Counted from the first letter of the stretch, positions 15,156 to 23,879 are shown. The stretch is 64,000 nucleotides of DNA from Porticoccus sp964395715 (GCA_964395715.1 CAYNAU010000004.1:248001-312000), one strand, 5' to 3'. The notes: generated by a model not told the origin, from the letters alone. Translations and numbers: made by a program.

Positions 15156-16694
15156 TTAGGCCATGGTGCCCCAACTGGAGCGGGATGAATTGCTGCGGGC
15201 TTTCTGACCACCAGCACGCCGTTGTGCACCCTGTGACCGGTTATCCCGGTTACCACTTGGGCGACTGTCCCTGTTGCCGCTGGGGCGGCTGTCTCTATTA
15301 GCACTTGGGCGACCATCCCTGTTACTGCTCGGACGACTATCCCTATTGCCACTGGCACGGTTACCTTCTCTGCTACCGGGCCGGCTGTCACGGCGTTCTC
15401 CAGACGCTCCCTCACGGTTGCCACCAGGGCGGGCCGCTCTATTGCCGCCAGGGCGACGATTTTGGGAGCCGGCATTGCGGCGCTGACCGGAAGCACTCCC
15501 TGAACGATGGCCATTGCCACCGCCGCGACCATTCTGGATGGGCTCTGCCCTGATACTCGGGTCCGGCTCAAAACCATTGATTGATACTTTGGGAACATCA
15601 CGCTTCAACAAACGCTCGATATCCCGCAGCAGCTTGTGTTCATCCACACACACCAGCGAAACGGCCTCGCCCTCATTGCCCGCTCGACCGGTGCGGCCAA
15701 TACGGTGCACATAATCCTCGGGTACATTGGGTAATTCATAGTTCACAACGTGGGGCAACTGGTCGATATCCAGGCCACGGGCGGCAATGTCTGTAGCTAC
15801 CAGCACGCGCACTGCACCTTTCTTGAAGTCCGCCAGCGCCTTGGTACGGGCACCCTGACTCTTGTTGCCATGGATTGCCGCCGCGGTGAGGCCGTCCATC
15901 TCCAGTTGCTGAGCCAGCCTGTTGGCGCCGTGTTTAGTGCGCGTGAACACCAGAACCTGACGCCAGTTGCCGGAACCGATCAGATAGGACAGCAGCTCAC
16001 GCTTACGGTTTTTGTCCACCAGGTGAACCACCTGCTCTACCCGTTCGGAAGCCGTGTTACGGCGTGCCACTTCAATCAGTGTCGGAGAATTCAGCAAGCC
16101 ATCGGCCAGTTCCTTAATTTCATTGGAGAAGGTCGCTGAAAACAACAGGTTCTGGCGCTGCTTGGGCAACAGGGCCAGCACTTTGCGAATATCGTGAATA
16201 AAGCCCATATCGAGCATGCGATCCGCTTCATCCAGCACTAGGATTTCCACCTGGGACAGGTCCAGGGTGCGTTGCTGAACGTGGTCCAGCAGACGGCCAG
16301 GCGTCGCAACCAGAATATCCACCCCCTTGCGCAACATGGAAATCTGCGGGTTGATATTGACGCCGCCAAAAATAATGCCGGACTTGATCGGCAGATGTTT
16401 GCCGTAGGTGTTAACACTCTCACCCACCTGAGCTGCGAGCTCACGGGTAGGGGTCAGCACCAGCGCTCTTACCGGGCGGCGACCGCCAGCAGGCTTGTGA
16501 GCACTCAGGCGCTGTAATAGCGGCAGGGTAAAACCGGCTGTTTTACCGGTGCCGGTCTGGGCACCGGCGAGCACGTCCTTGCCTTCCAGTACAACGGGAA
16601 TGGCCTGCGCCTGAATAGGGGTAGGTTGGCTGTAGCCCTGTTCGGACACAGCACGCAACAATTCGGCCGACAGGCCGAGTTCAGAAAATAACAT
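15156..16694 (-). CDS. rhlE: DEAD-box RNA helicase RhlE with repeat-rich tail
   Basis: A 512-residue DEAD-box helicase that unwinds short RNA duplexes in ribosome assembly or RNA decay. The Q motif (QPTPIQ), motif I AQTGTGKT (45-52), motif II VLDEADRMLDMGF, SAT in LLFSATFS and motif VI HRIGRTGRAG are all present. The helicase core ends near residue 370. A basic, low-complexity tail of about 130 residues follows, rich in Arg, Gly, Asn and Ser, with near-identical octads of the SRPSGNRD type. Such tails bind RNA non-specifically and promote condensates in related helicases. A likely promoter lies at 16849-16878, giving a leader of about 150 nt, as is common for cold-regulated helicases. Confidence 0.95.
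   Translation of the reverse strand: MLFSELGLSAELLRAVSEQGYSQPTPIQAQAIPVVLEGKDVLAGAQTGTGKTAGFTLPLLQRLSAHKPAGGRRPVRALVLTPTRELAAQVGESVNTYGKHLPIKSGIIFGGVNINPQISMLRKGVDILVATPGRLLDHVQQRTLDLSQVEILVLDEADRMLDMGFIHDIRKVLALLPKQRQNLLFSATFSNEIKELADGLLNSPTLIEVARRNTASERVEQVVHLVDKNRKRELLSYLIGSGNWRQVLVFTRTKHGANRLAQQLEMDGLTAAAIHGNKSQGARTKALADFKKGAVRVLVATDIAARGLDIDQLPHVVNYELPNVPEDYVHRIGRTGRAGNEGEAVSLVCVDEHKLLRDIERLLKRDVPKVSINGFEPDPSIRAEPIQNGRGGGNGHRSGSASGQRRNAGSQNRRPGGNRAARPGGNREGASGERRDSRPGSREGNRASGNRDSRPSSNRDGRPSANRDSRPSGNRDSRPSGNRDNRSQGAQRRAGGQKARSNSSRSSWGTMA
15238..15350 (-). repeat. 24-bp tandem coding repeats in the rhlE tail
   Basis: About five imperfect 24-bp units encode the octads SRPSSNRD, GRPSANRD, SRPSGNRD and SRPSGNRD with partial copies at either end. 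DNA identity between units is lower than protein identity, so the array is old or under protein-level selection. Boundaries are approximate. Confidence 0.75.
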
Positions 16695-16848
16695 ATAAAT
16701 TTTAACTCCGGGACCAGCCTATCCATGCGCAATGCAGGGAAACGGTCTTAGGCGGGAAACATTTTGCTAAGGGGTGTCGGAGGGAGAACCAAAGAGGAAA
16801 AACCGGGGGACACATGTGGTACCGACCGATGGGCACCATGAGGCGCGG

Positions 16849-16878
16849 ACTATAGCAGGATACCCCCAATAATTCCAA
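16849..16878 (-). promoter_or_regulatory. Likely sigma-70 promoter of rhlE
   Basis: On the minus strand, TTGGAA (-35) and TATAGT (-10) are separated by 18 bases and would start transcription near 16843. This leaves a leader of about 150 nt before rhlE. The rest of the 319-nt gap (16695-17013) holds only this leader and the terminator of the next gene at 16965-16992. Confidence 0.45.
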
Positions 16879-16964
16879 GGGAATTCTGTGACGCGAAGGT
16901 CACCACTTATCGGAGTTAAAAGTATCACCGGCTAGAGGTGAAGAGAATGCCGCTGCCCAAAAGA

Positions 16965-16992
16965 CAAGCAGCCCGGCAAGCCGGGCTGCTTG
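16965..16992 (-). terminator. Intrinsic terminator of the AsmA-like gene
   Basis: Thirteen-base arms CAAGCAGCCCGGC and GCCGGGCTGCTTG with an AA/TT loop. On the minus strand the stem is followed by a T-containing tract (TCTTTTG), 22 nt beyond the stop codon of the AsmA-like gene. Confidence 0.75.
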
Positions 16993-17013
16993 AGATGGCC
17001 GTCGACCAACACG

Positions 17014-17766
17014 TCAGTCTTTGTTCAGCAGGCTTTTAAACCCGCCGATCTTTTCTTCAACCTGTTGTTTTAACTGATTGCCGGCATCTTTCAAGGCCCC
17101 GGAATTGGCCACCGCGCCTGCAGCGCTCTTGTTGATTGCGGCCAACACCTGGTTTACCACCTCTGCAGCACTGGCTCCATTGGATTTTTCACCAATACCG
17201 GTGAGGCGGATATCCGGCAGTGTTAACGCCAGCGGTTTATCACCCAACAGCGGGTTGCTGTAACTGACTTTGCCACTATTGATCTGCAAGTCACGAATAA
17301 TCATCTTCTTCTCAGCACCACCTTCCGAGGAGGCTGCTTCCGAGGAGGTTGAGCCAGAGCTGGCACCGGTTGCCTGCTCCACATTTTTCTGCAGCTGTGC
17401 CAGGTTAGTAGTGCCATTGGCAGACTCATAGGTAATTTCCGGCGCCACAATGCGAATACTGTTCACAACAATGGTGTCTGTGGTGAGCGACTCCGGATCT
17501 ACCGCAAGGAAAATTTCCCCGAGGGAGAATGCGCTGGGAGTTTTGAATCCCGCCGGGTTGCCGACCAGCAGTCCATGGAGGCTGCCTTCACCGGTCGCCA
17601 GGGATAATTCCACATCATCAAGGGTGACACTGGACTGGGTCAGTTTCGGCCCGACCGTCTCCACTGCGGCCTTGATGCCTTTATCCAGGTTGAGGATAGC
17701 AAACACCACCACCAGCAATAACACCACCAGCAAGCCGGCAACAATTTTGAGAAGGGTTTTCATCAC
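17014..17766 (-). CDS. AsmA-like membrane-anchored protein
   Basis: A 250-residue protein with one N-terminal membrane segment (about residues 5-27, rich in Leu and Val) and a periplasmic part. The early segment ELSLATGEGSLHGLLVGNPAGF and the later LTLPDIRLTGIGEKSNG resemble AsmA/DUF748 repeating beta-groove proteins, which help move lipids or outer-membrane components. It is much shorter than AsmA or TamB, so it probably represents a single small groove unit. A Ser/Ala/Glu-rich linker sits at about 145-165. GGAGAACAGTG precedes the ATG. It is monocistronic with its own terminator. Family assignment is moderate and function is inferred only broadly. Confidence 0.65.
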   Translation of the reverse strand: MMKTLLKIVAGLLVVLLLVVVFAILNLDKGIKAAVETVGPKLTQSSVTLDDVELSLATGEGSLHGLLVGNPAGFKTPSAFSLGEIFLAVDPESLTTDTIVVNSIRIVAPEITYESANGTTNLAQLQKNVEQATGASSGSTSSEAASSEGGAEKKMIIRDLQINSGKVSYSNPLLGDKPLALTLPDIRLTGIGEKSNGASAAEVVNQVLAAINKSAAGAVANSGALKDAGNQLKQQVEEKIGGFKSLLNKD

Positions 17767-17858
17767 TGTTCTCCTTATTCTGATTCCCCTGCCTGTCGAT
17801 ACTGCAACTTAAATCTTACAATAGCATGATCATGCTCAAACCATCACAAGGATACCCA

Positions 17859-18620
17859 ATGACCCGGCACCTTCACAGCGGACCCGGCTACCTGCTGCAA
17901 GGACTACAGCTGATGACCCACCCCAGGTTGCGCTGGTTTGTGCTAGGCCCGTTGCTGATCAACCTGTTACTGTTTATTTTCCTGAGCTGGCTGGCTGTCA
18001 CCCAGTTCGGGCAATTGCTCGATTCCCTGATGGCCAAAATACCCGATTGGGTGGGCTTTTTGGCCTGGATAGTCTGGGTTTTGTTTGCAGCGTTTTTATT
18101 AGTGGTTTATGGCTATAGCTTTGCCATCATCGGCAATTTTCTGGCTTCGCCTTTCTATGGACCCTTGGCCGAGCGGGCGGAAGAAGTACTGGGCGGCAGA
18201 GCCAGCAACACGCCCATGACGACCCAGCAACTACTGACGCTGGCGGGCAGGGCCGTGAGACGAGAACTGGTCAAGATGGGATATTTTCTGCCTCGGATTT
18301 TGGGGATATTACTACTGACTCTGGTGCTGTCTCTGATACCGGTAGTAAACCTGATCGGACCGGCAATAGCTTTTTTTTGGGGGGGCTGGTCTCTGGCTCT
18401 GCAGTATCTGGACTACCCGGCAGACAATCACCAGATGGATTTTCGAGCACTGCGGGATACGCTGGCACAAAGGCGGTTGATTTCGCTGAGCTTCGGGGGC
18501 TCTGTACTGATTGCCACCTCTATTCCGCTATTCAACCTGTTCGCCATGCCAGCCTCCGTAATCGGTGCCAGCAGTTTCTGGCTGGAGCGCATCGACTCTT
18601 CTGCGCCCCAATCAGGCTAA
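17859..18620 (+). CDS. cysZ: Sulfate transporter CysZ
   Basis: A 253-residue inner-membrane protein of the CysZ/EI24 family, which carries sulfate into the cytoplasm for cysteine synthesis. The start GPGYLLQGLQLMTHPRLRWFV matches the E. coli order of an aromatic/Gln-Gly amphipathic entry followed by the first helix, and FLASPFYGPLAER fits the conserved mid-protein segment before the reentrant helices. Start ATG 17859 has AAGGA seven bases upstream; upstream in-frame ATGs at 17826 and 17832 lack a site. It converges on rhlB with 3 nt between the stops. No cys genes adjoin it, so regulation by CysB is not evident here. Confidence 0.88.
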   Translation: MTRHLHSGPGYLLQGLQLMTHPRLRWFVLGPLLINLLLFIFLSWLAVTQFGQLLDSLMAKIPDWVGFLAWIVWVLFAAFLLVVYGYSFAIIGNFLASPFYGPLAERAEEVLGGRASNTPMTTQQLLTLAGRAVRRELVKMGYFLPRILGILLLTLVLSLIPVVNLIGPAIAFFWGGWSLALQYLDYPADNHQMDFRALRDTLAQRRLISLSFGGSVLIATSIPLFNLFAMPASVIGASSFWLERIDSSAPQSG

Positions 18621-18623
18621 ACG

Positions 18624-19934
18624 TCAGGAGTTCCCCAGCAGAGACTCGTCGGGCTGAACACAGTCCAGCTTTCTGCCCAACAATTTCTGAATGGGCTCCA
18701 GCAGGAACGCATCATCCTCACAGGCAAAACTGATGGAGGTGCCGGATTTTCCGGCCCTGCCAGTACGGCCAATGCGGTGCACATAGTCTTCCGACTCTTC
18801 CGGCAGGGTGTAATTCACCACATGGCTGATACCGTCAATGTGGATACCTCGGCCGGCTACATCCGTAGCCACCAGCACCTTAAGTTTTCCGGATTTGAAA
18901 TCTTCGAGGGTTCTGACCCGCTTGTTCTGGGGCACATCGCCTGACAACAGGCCAACGCTAAACCCCTTGTTCTGGAGCTTTTCCTGCAACCGGCGGCATT
19001 GATCACGGCGGTTGGCGAACACGATCACGCTCTCCACCTCGTCCTGGCGAATAATGTTGTAAAGCAGACGGAATTTTTCTTCGGCAGAGGTGATAAATAC
19101 CTTCTGATCGACGGTATCTGTCGCCACATTTTCCGGTTCGATTTCCACATGAATAGGGTCTATCGTCCACTGATCAGCCAGGCTGATCACCTCCGGGGTA
19201 AAGGTCGCCGAGAAAAACAGAGTCTGGCGATTTTCTCGGTAGGGTGTCAAACGCACGATGCGGCGCACCTGAGGGATAAAGCCCATATCCAACATGCGGT
19301 CCGCTTCATCCAGCACCAGAATTTCCACGCGGTCCAGGTAGACGTCTCGACTGCTGGCAAAGTCCAGCAAACGTCCCGGTGTGGCCACCAGGATATCGCA
19401 CTGGCTCTCAGCCAGATGGCGCTTCTGCTTGTCGTAATCCATGCCGCCCACCAGAGTGTGGACATGGAGTTCGGTGTATTTACACAGCGCCCGTGCGTCA
19501 TCGGCAATTTGCATCACCAGTTCACGGGTGGGAGCAATGATCAACGCCCTCGCCTCACCGGCATATTGTTCATCCTCAACCGGATGGTTGAGCAGTTCGG
19601 TGATAATGGTCACCAGGAAGGCCGCGGTTTTACCGGTACCGGTCTGTGCCTTGCCGACCACATCGTGGGCGCGCAGACTGAAAGGCAGCGAACGAGCCTG
19701 AATGGGTGAGCAATATTTAAAGCCGAGATCAGCGATACCGCGCATCAGGGTCAGTGGCAAATCCAGGTCATGGAAACGCAGCTTGCCCTCTTCTGGCGCC
19801 ACCTCAAACTGGGAAATATCCCAGCTGGCGTTAGTGTCAGGCTTTCTGCTCCGACCACCGCGACGGCGACGACCGCGACGACCCGATTGCTTGAATTGCT
19901 GATCACCGGAAGGGGAATTTTTTTGCTCACTCAT
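18624..19934 (-). CDS. rhlB: DEAD-box RNA helicase RhlB
   Basis: A 436-residue DEAD-box helicase of the Pseudomonas-type RhlB group, the helicase associated with RNase E in E. coli. An Arg/Gly-rich N-terminal extension (about residues 18-31) precedes the core. Motif I KAQTGTGKT lies near 95-103, motif II is LVLDEADRMLDMGF, motif III FFSATFT and motif VI HRIGRTGRAG. The C-terminal tail is short, unlike RhlE in the same window. Start ATG 19934 is preferred to an in-frame TTG at 19946. Whether it truly contacts RNase E cannot be seen, as the contact region differs among groups. It converges on cysZ. Confidence 0.88.
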   Translation of the reverse strand: MSEQKNSPSGDQQFKQSGRRGRRRRGGRSRKPDTNASWDISQFEVAPEEGKLRFHDLDLPLTLMRGIADLGFKYCSPIQARSLPFSLRAHDVVGKAQTGTGKTAAFLVTIITELLNHPVEDEQYAGEARALIIAPTRELVMQIADDARALCKYTELHVHTLVGGMDYDKQKRHLAESQCDILVATPGRLLDFASSRDVYLDRVEILVLDEADRMLDMGFIPQVRRIVRLTPYRENRQTLFFSATFTPEVISLADQWTIDPIHVEIEPENVATDTVDQKVFITSAEEKFRLLYNIIRQDEVESVIVFANRRDQCRRLQEKLQNKGFSVGLLSGDVPQNKRVRTLEDFKSGKLKVLVATDVAGRGIHIDGISHVVNYTLPEESEDYVHRIGRTGRAGKSGTSISFACEDDAFLLEPIQKLLGRKLDCVQPDESLLGNS

Positions 19935-20036
19935 AGTTACTGCCAACAGATAAAGTGCCGCTTACGGCCTTGTGCTTGAAAGGGGCGGCAGTATACCACG
20001 GTCGGGGGATTCTCGCCCGGCCAGACTTTATTCTGT

Positions 20037-20723
20037 TTACGCCGTACTCAGGGTGTTTTCAGAGACTGGTAAGAAAATTTTACGGTGCAGCCAGTCGTCG
20101 ATACTGGTGTAGCGTCCGCCGCCCATGAAAAACAGCGTTAGCAGCATCAGAAAATAGGTCGCTGAGTACTCGATACCGTTTTTCAGCACCGTAATCGACC
20201 CCGCAGAGGTGAGATAGTCGTAGTTGCCGTGCTCCCTGAGGATATCTACCGCACGGCTTTTGCGCACCACCCCTTCATCGATAAGGTCTGCCCGCCACTC
20301 CCAGGGCACCGTCAACTTGGTTTCCGGCAACGCGTGCCAACCGTTCTCCCAGTGCGCTGTGGCGGCGGCAACCACCATGGTAGCCATCAGCGGCACTGCC
20401 ACCAGGCGCGTCAGCAGTCCCAGCAACAGCAGCCACCCCCCCAGAAACTCGGTCCAACCCGCCAGAAAGGCCAGCACTTCCGGCGCCGGCAATCCCAGGC
20501 CCCAGTCAGCATTACCAAACCAGGACACCACACTCGGATGGGCCAGGATGCGCTCATGGAAAACCAACGTCGCATCTCCCAGTTGTAATTTCCCGTACCC
20601 TGCTTTGATCAGAATCGGGGCCAGGAATATTCGCAACAATAACGGGGCCAGACCTTCGAAATGGCTCAATCTGGCCAGGACAGTGGTGTAGGTGCGATGA
20701 CAGGACACAGCAAAACGGCTCAT
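20037..20723 (-). CDS. DoxX-family membrane protein, HvfX-like
   Basis: A 228-residue DoxX-like protein with about four membrane helices. WFGNADWGLGLPAPEVLAFLAG and the following TEFLGGWLLLLGLLTRLVAVPLM resemble HvfX, the DoxX-type partner of MNIO enzymes that modify copper-binding peptides. The TAHWENGWHALPE block also fits. The usual neighbours hvfA (peptide precursor), hvfB (MNIO) and hvfC are absent here, so the role may differ. A hydrophilic insertion (about residues 135-185) separates helices 3 and 4. It is read in the same direction as the AmmeMemoRadiSam radical SAM gene, 81 nt downstream of it, possibly in one transcript. Family is firm; HvfX function is inference. Confidence 0.82.
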   Translation of the reverse strand: MSRFAVSCHRTYTTVLARLSHFEGLAPLLLRIFLAPILIKAGYGKLQLGDATLVFHERILAHPSVVSWFGNADWGLGLPAPEVLAFLAGWTEFLGGWLLLLGLLTRLVAVPLMATMVVAAATAHWENGWHALPETKLTVPWEWRADLIDEGVVRKSRAVDILREHGNYDYLTSAGSITVLKNGIEYSATYFLMLLTLFFMGGGRYTSIDDWLHRKIFLPVSENTLSTA

Positions 20724-20804
20724 AGGTAACCTTTGTGAAGTATCTACGGAGAGCGGAACTGCTGGTCCGCGACTAAGGAGTTAGACCCGGGGTCGGCAAA
20801 AAAT

Positions 20805-21899
20805 TCACTGCAGAAGGCGGATTGGCACCCGCTTTGACCCCCAGTCTCCCGGCTCTGCCTCAAAGACACCGGCGATAACGGCCTGACAGGCCCGGCAGCG
20901 CCCTCCTGCATCCAGCCCCCAATAACCCAACTCATACCAGTCCCGCTCAATCACCATTTCATGGCAGGCAGGGCAAAAGGTGCTGCCACCTGTCTTATCG
21001 TGCACGTTCCCGGTATAGGCGTAGTTGACACCATTGGCTATGGCGATCTGCCTTGCACGGGTCAGTGTTTCAGCTGGCGTAGGCGGGATATCCTGCATTT
21101 TCCAGTCAGGGTGAAATGCAGTGAAATGCATCGGCACGTTCGGTCCCAGTTGCTTCACCACCCAGCGGGTCATTTCATCCAGTTCCCCGTCGGAGTCGTT
21201 TTCCCCCGGGATCAACAGCGTTGTCAGTTCAAGCCAGACGTCGGTGTGATGAACAATATACTCCAGCGTGTCGAGAATATTCTGCAAATGCCCACCGCAG
21301 ATCTTGTGGTAGAAACGATCGGTAAAAGCCTTCAGGTCAATATTGGCGGCATCCATGTACGGGAAGAACTCTCGCCGTGGAGCATCATCCATATACCCGG
21401 CACTGACTGCCACTGTTTTCACCCCCACTTCCCGGCAGGCCCTGGCAACATCGATGGCGTACTCCATGAATATCACCGGGTCATTGTAAGTAAAGGCAAT
21501 GCTGCGACAGCCCATTTCCACAGCAGTTTGCGCCAGTCGATCCGGCATGGCGGCATCTGCCAGGGTATCCATTTCGCGGGATTTGCTCATATCCCAGTTC
21601 TGGCAGAACTTGCAGGCGAGATTGCAGCCTGCGGTGCCAAAAGACAGCACTGACGAACCGGGCAGAAAATGATTGAGGGGTTTTTTTTCAATGGGATCGA
21701 TACAAAAGCCACTGGAGCGACCATAGGTGTAGAGCACTATTTCATCGCCTTCCCGGCCCCTCACATAACAGAGTCCGCGTTGCCCTTCATGAAGGCGACA
21801 GTGTCTCGGGCACACATCGCACTGCACTCGGCCATCGTCGACCATATGCCAATAGCGGGTGGGATAGGTTTCCGGCGGGGTATCTTTGCCTGTAGCCAT
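20805..21899 (-). CDS. amrS: AmmeMemoRadiSam system radical SAM enzyme
   Basis: A 364-residue radical SAM protein of the AmmeMemoRadiSam set. The 4Fe-4S triad is C-x3-C-x2-C in GCNLACKFCQNW (about residues 91-102). An N-terminal CDVCPRHC plus a nearby Cys (about 27-44) and a C-terminal CPACHEM...CRACQ pair add further cysteine clusters, probably for zinc or extra iron-sulfur clusters. ATG 21899 is chosen because GAGAG lies eight bases before it; ATG 21917 upstream is possible. It diverges from the Memo and AMMECR1 genes. Family members resemble pyruvate-formate-lyase activases; the true substrate is unsettled. Confidence 0.92.
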   Translation of the reverse strand: MATGKDTPPETYPTRYWHMVDDGRVQCDVCPRHCRLHEGQRGLCYVRGREGDEIVLYTYGRSSGFCIDPIEKKPLNHFLPGSSVLSFGTAGCNLACKFCQNWDMSKSREMDTLADAAMPDRLAQTAVEMGCRSIAFTYNDPVIFMEYAIDVARACREVGVKTVAVSAGYMDDAPRREFFPYMDAANIDLKAFTDRFYHKICGGHLQNILDTLEYIVHHTDVWLELTTLLIPGENDSDGELDEMTRWVVKQLGPNVPMHFTAFHPDWKMQDIPPTPAETLTRARQIAIANGVNYAYTGNVHDKTGGSTFCPACHEMVIERDWYELGYWGLDAGGRCRACQAVIAGVFEAEPGDWGSKRVPIRLLQ

Positions 21900-21983
21900 C
21901 AAAGTTGCTCTCAACATGCAAAAAATTTTCTATAAGTTATATATAGCAGGTTATGGTCACCCGACGACCGGGAGGAGACAAAA

Positions 21984-22763
21984 ATGCTGGCACGTGCACC
22001 CGCTGTGGCAGGAATATTCTATCCAGGCAATCCTTTGCCCCTGCGACATCAGATAGATGACATGCTCAGCAGCCAACCGGGCCTGCGGCTGCAACCCAAG
22101 GCACTGATTGTTCCCCACGCCGGCTATATCTACTCTGGCCCCATTGCCGCCAGTGCCTACCGGCTGCTTCAGGCCTATACCGGAAAAATTCGACGGGTGG
22201 TGTTACTCGGCCCATCTCACCAAGTGGCTTTTCGGGGCCTTGCCGCCCCGGAAGAAGACCTGTTCCAGACCCCTCTGGGTGACATTGCCGTCGACAAGTC
22301 ATCAATACACCAGCTGCAAACCCAGGGCTTGATCACTGTGCGCAGCGATGCCCACCAGTGGGAACACAGCCTGGAAGTCCAATTGCCATTTTTGCAAAGA
22401 GTGCTGGGTGATTTTATGTTGTTGCCCCTAGTGGTGGGCGACGCCAGCCCACAGGAGGTGGCGGATACCCTGCGCGCCAGTTGGGGTGGAGAGGAAACGC
22501 TGATCGTCGTCAGCAGCGATCTCAGCCATTACCACTCCTACAGCGAAGCCCGGCAAATAGATCGTCACACCAGTGCGATGATCGAATCATTAAATGGTAC
22601 CCTTAGCGGCGAACAGGCTTGTGGGTGCAGAGCAGTGAATGGCTTACTGACTCTGGCAAGAGAAAAACAACTCGCCATCACCACATTGGATCTCCGAAAT
22701 TCCGGCGATACCGCAGGTGACCGCGATCGCGTGGTAGGATACGGCGCTTATGCCCTGTGTTGA
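21984..22763 (+). CDS. amrB: AmmeMemoRadiSam system protein B (Memo-like)
   Basis: A 259-residue Memo-fold protein, related to LigB-type non-heme iron dioxygenases. The conserved histidine blocks are visible: PHAGYIYSG (about residues 45-53), GPSHQVAF (about 77-84), WEHSLEVQLPF and SSDLSHYHSY. Human MEMO1 has been linked to iron binding and redox activity; the bacterial role is unknown. GGGAGGAGACAAAA gives a strong start. Its last 14 bases overlap the AMMECR1 gene, so the two are translationally coupled. The radical SAM gene reads away on the other strand from a shared 84-nt gap containing AT-rich sequence. Confidence 0.92.
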   Translation: MLARAPAVAGIFYPGNPLPLRHQIDDMLSSQPGLRLQPKALIVPHAGYIYSGPIAASAYRLLQAYTGKIRRVVLLGPSHQVAFRGLAAPEEDLFQTPLGDIAVDKSSIHQLQTQGLITVRSDAHQWEHSLEVQLPFLQRVLGDFMLLPLVVGDASPQEVADTLRASWGGEETLIVVSSDLSHYHSYSEARQIDRHTSAMIESLNGTLSGEQACGCRAVNGLLTLAREKQLAITTLDLRNSGDTAGDRDRVVGYGAYALC

Positions 22764-23337
22764 ACAGATACCGTTTATCAAGCTGAGCTACGATGACCGC
22801 CAGACACTGCTTTCTCTGTGCCGGGAAAGCATTCGCGTCAGATTATTGTTCGACCGGGACCTGAATATCGACAAGTCCGCTTTCAGCCCGGCCCTGCAAC
22901 AAATGGCAGCCTGTTTCATCACCCTGAAAATTGATGGCAAACTGCGCGGCTGTATAGGCTCCCTCGAAGCACATCAGTCGCTGGTCGAAGACGCGGTGCA
23001 CAATGCGGCGGCGGCCGCCGTGGATGACCCGAGATTTCCCCGGCTCACGCTGGATGAAGAAGCCCATGTCGACATTGATATTTCCGTGCTGACCACCCCC
23101 ATAGCACTGGAGTTCGACAGTGAAGAGGCGTTACTGGAACAACTCACACCGGGCAAGGATGGGTTGATTATCGAATCCGGCCACTACCGGGCCACGTTCC
23201 TGCCCAGCGTATGGGACAGTCTGCCTGGCAAGGCCGCTTTTCTGGCGCAATTGAAGGAAAAAGCCGGGATACCCCAGAATATAGAACCTGAGAAACTTTC
23301 AGCCTGGCGTTACGAAACAGTGAGTTTTAGGGAATAG
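22750..23337 (+). CDS. amrA: AmmeMemoRadiSam system protein A (AMMECR1 domain)
   Basis: A 195-residue AMMECR1-domain protein. The near-invariant core is LRGCIGSLEAHQSL (about residues 58-71), with the flanking ACFITLKIDG and VDIDISVLT strands. The domain occurs from archaea to human, where loss is tied to a developmental syndrome, but its biochemistry is unknown. The ATG at 22750 lies inside the end of amrB. With amrB and the divergent amrS it completes the AmmeMemoRadiSam triad. The C-terminal segment SVWDSLPGKAAFLAQLKEKAG is also typical. No defects are seen. Confidence 0.92.
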   Translation: MPCVEQIPFIKLSYDDRQTLLSLCRESIRVRLLFDRDLNIDKSAFSPALQQMAACFITLKIDGKLRGCIGSLEAHQSLVEDAVHNAAAAAVDDPRFPRLTLDEEAHVDIDISVLTTPIALEFDSEEALLEQLTPGKDGLIIESGHYRATFLPSVWDSLPGKAAFLAQLKEKAGIPQNIEPEKLSAWRYETVSFRE

Positions 23338-23402
23338 TCAGGAATAGCATTTGCGGTGAAACTGTTGTCACTGCCACCACTCAACCCTAAGGGATAAAAA
23401 CA

Positions 23403-23879
23403 ATGACCAATGACCCTCGGCGCGAGCTGCGCAATGCCATGGGCAACTTTGCCACCGGCATCACCGTGATTACTGCTTTGGATGCGCAGGGCAACCCCAG
23501 GGGAATGACCGCAAACAGTTTCTCGTCCGTTTCACTGGAACCTGCCATGGTGTCCTGGTGTGTGGGGCGCGAATCACGGCTGTTTGACCTGTTTCAGCAC
23601 ACCGATCATTTTGCCGTAAACATTCTGCACAGCGGTCAACAGGAAGTCTCACAGCTGTTTGCCGGTTCCGAGCAGGACAAGTTTGATCATGTCGACTGGC
23701 ACCCGGGTCTGCATGGACTGCCCATCCTCGACGACTGCCCCTGCCATTTCCAGTGCCGGATTGAACACCGGCATCCCGGCGGAGACCACATCATTCTTGT
23801 CGGCCGGGTGCTGGAATTTGGCAATGAACCCCTGGAACCGTTAATTTTCCACGGCGGCCAATACCGCACACTGAAATAG
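23403..23879 (+). CDS. Flavin reductase-like FMN-binding protein
   Basis: A 158-residue flavin reductase domain protein of the HpaC/DIM6-NTAB group. The opening RNAMGNFATGITVITA and the NSFSSVSLEPAMVSWCVG block form the FMN pocket, and HFAVNILHSGQQEVSQLFAG is the conserved mid-section. Members use NAD(P)H to supply reduced FMN or FAD to a partner monooxygenase, or act alone as flavoprotein reductases. No oxygenase gene lies beside it, so the partner is not evident. AAGGGATAAAAAC precedes the ATG. It converges on prmC, with 4 nt between the coding ends and no intrinsic terminator visible. Confidence 0.88.
   Translation: MTNDPRRELRNAMGNFATGITVITALDAQGNPRGMTANSFSSVSLEPAMVSWCVGRESRLFDLFQHTDHFAVNILHSGQQEVSQLFAGSEQDKFDHVDWHPGLHGLPILDDCPCHFQCRIEHRHPGGDHIILVGRVLEFGNEPLEPLIFHGGQYRTLK

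Noticed and set aside
15238..15350. Regular short repeats that could suggest a CRISPR array
   Set aside because: They are 24-bp in-frame coding repeats of the RhlE tail without spacers.
18999..19709. 236-codon plus-strand frame opposite rhlB
   Set aside because: His- and Gln-rich shadow of a certain DEAD-box helicase gene, with no start signal.
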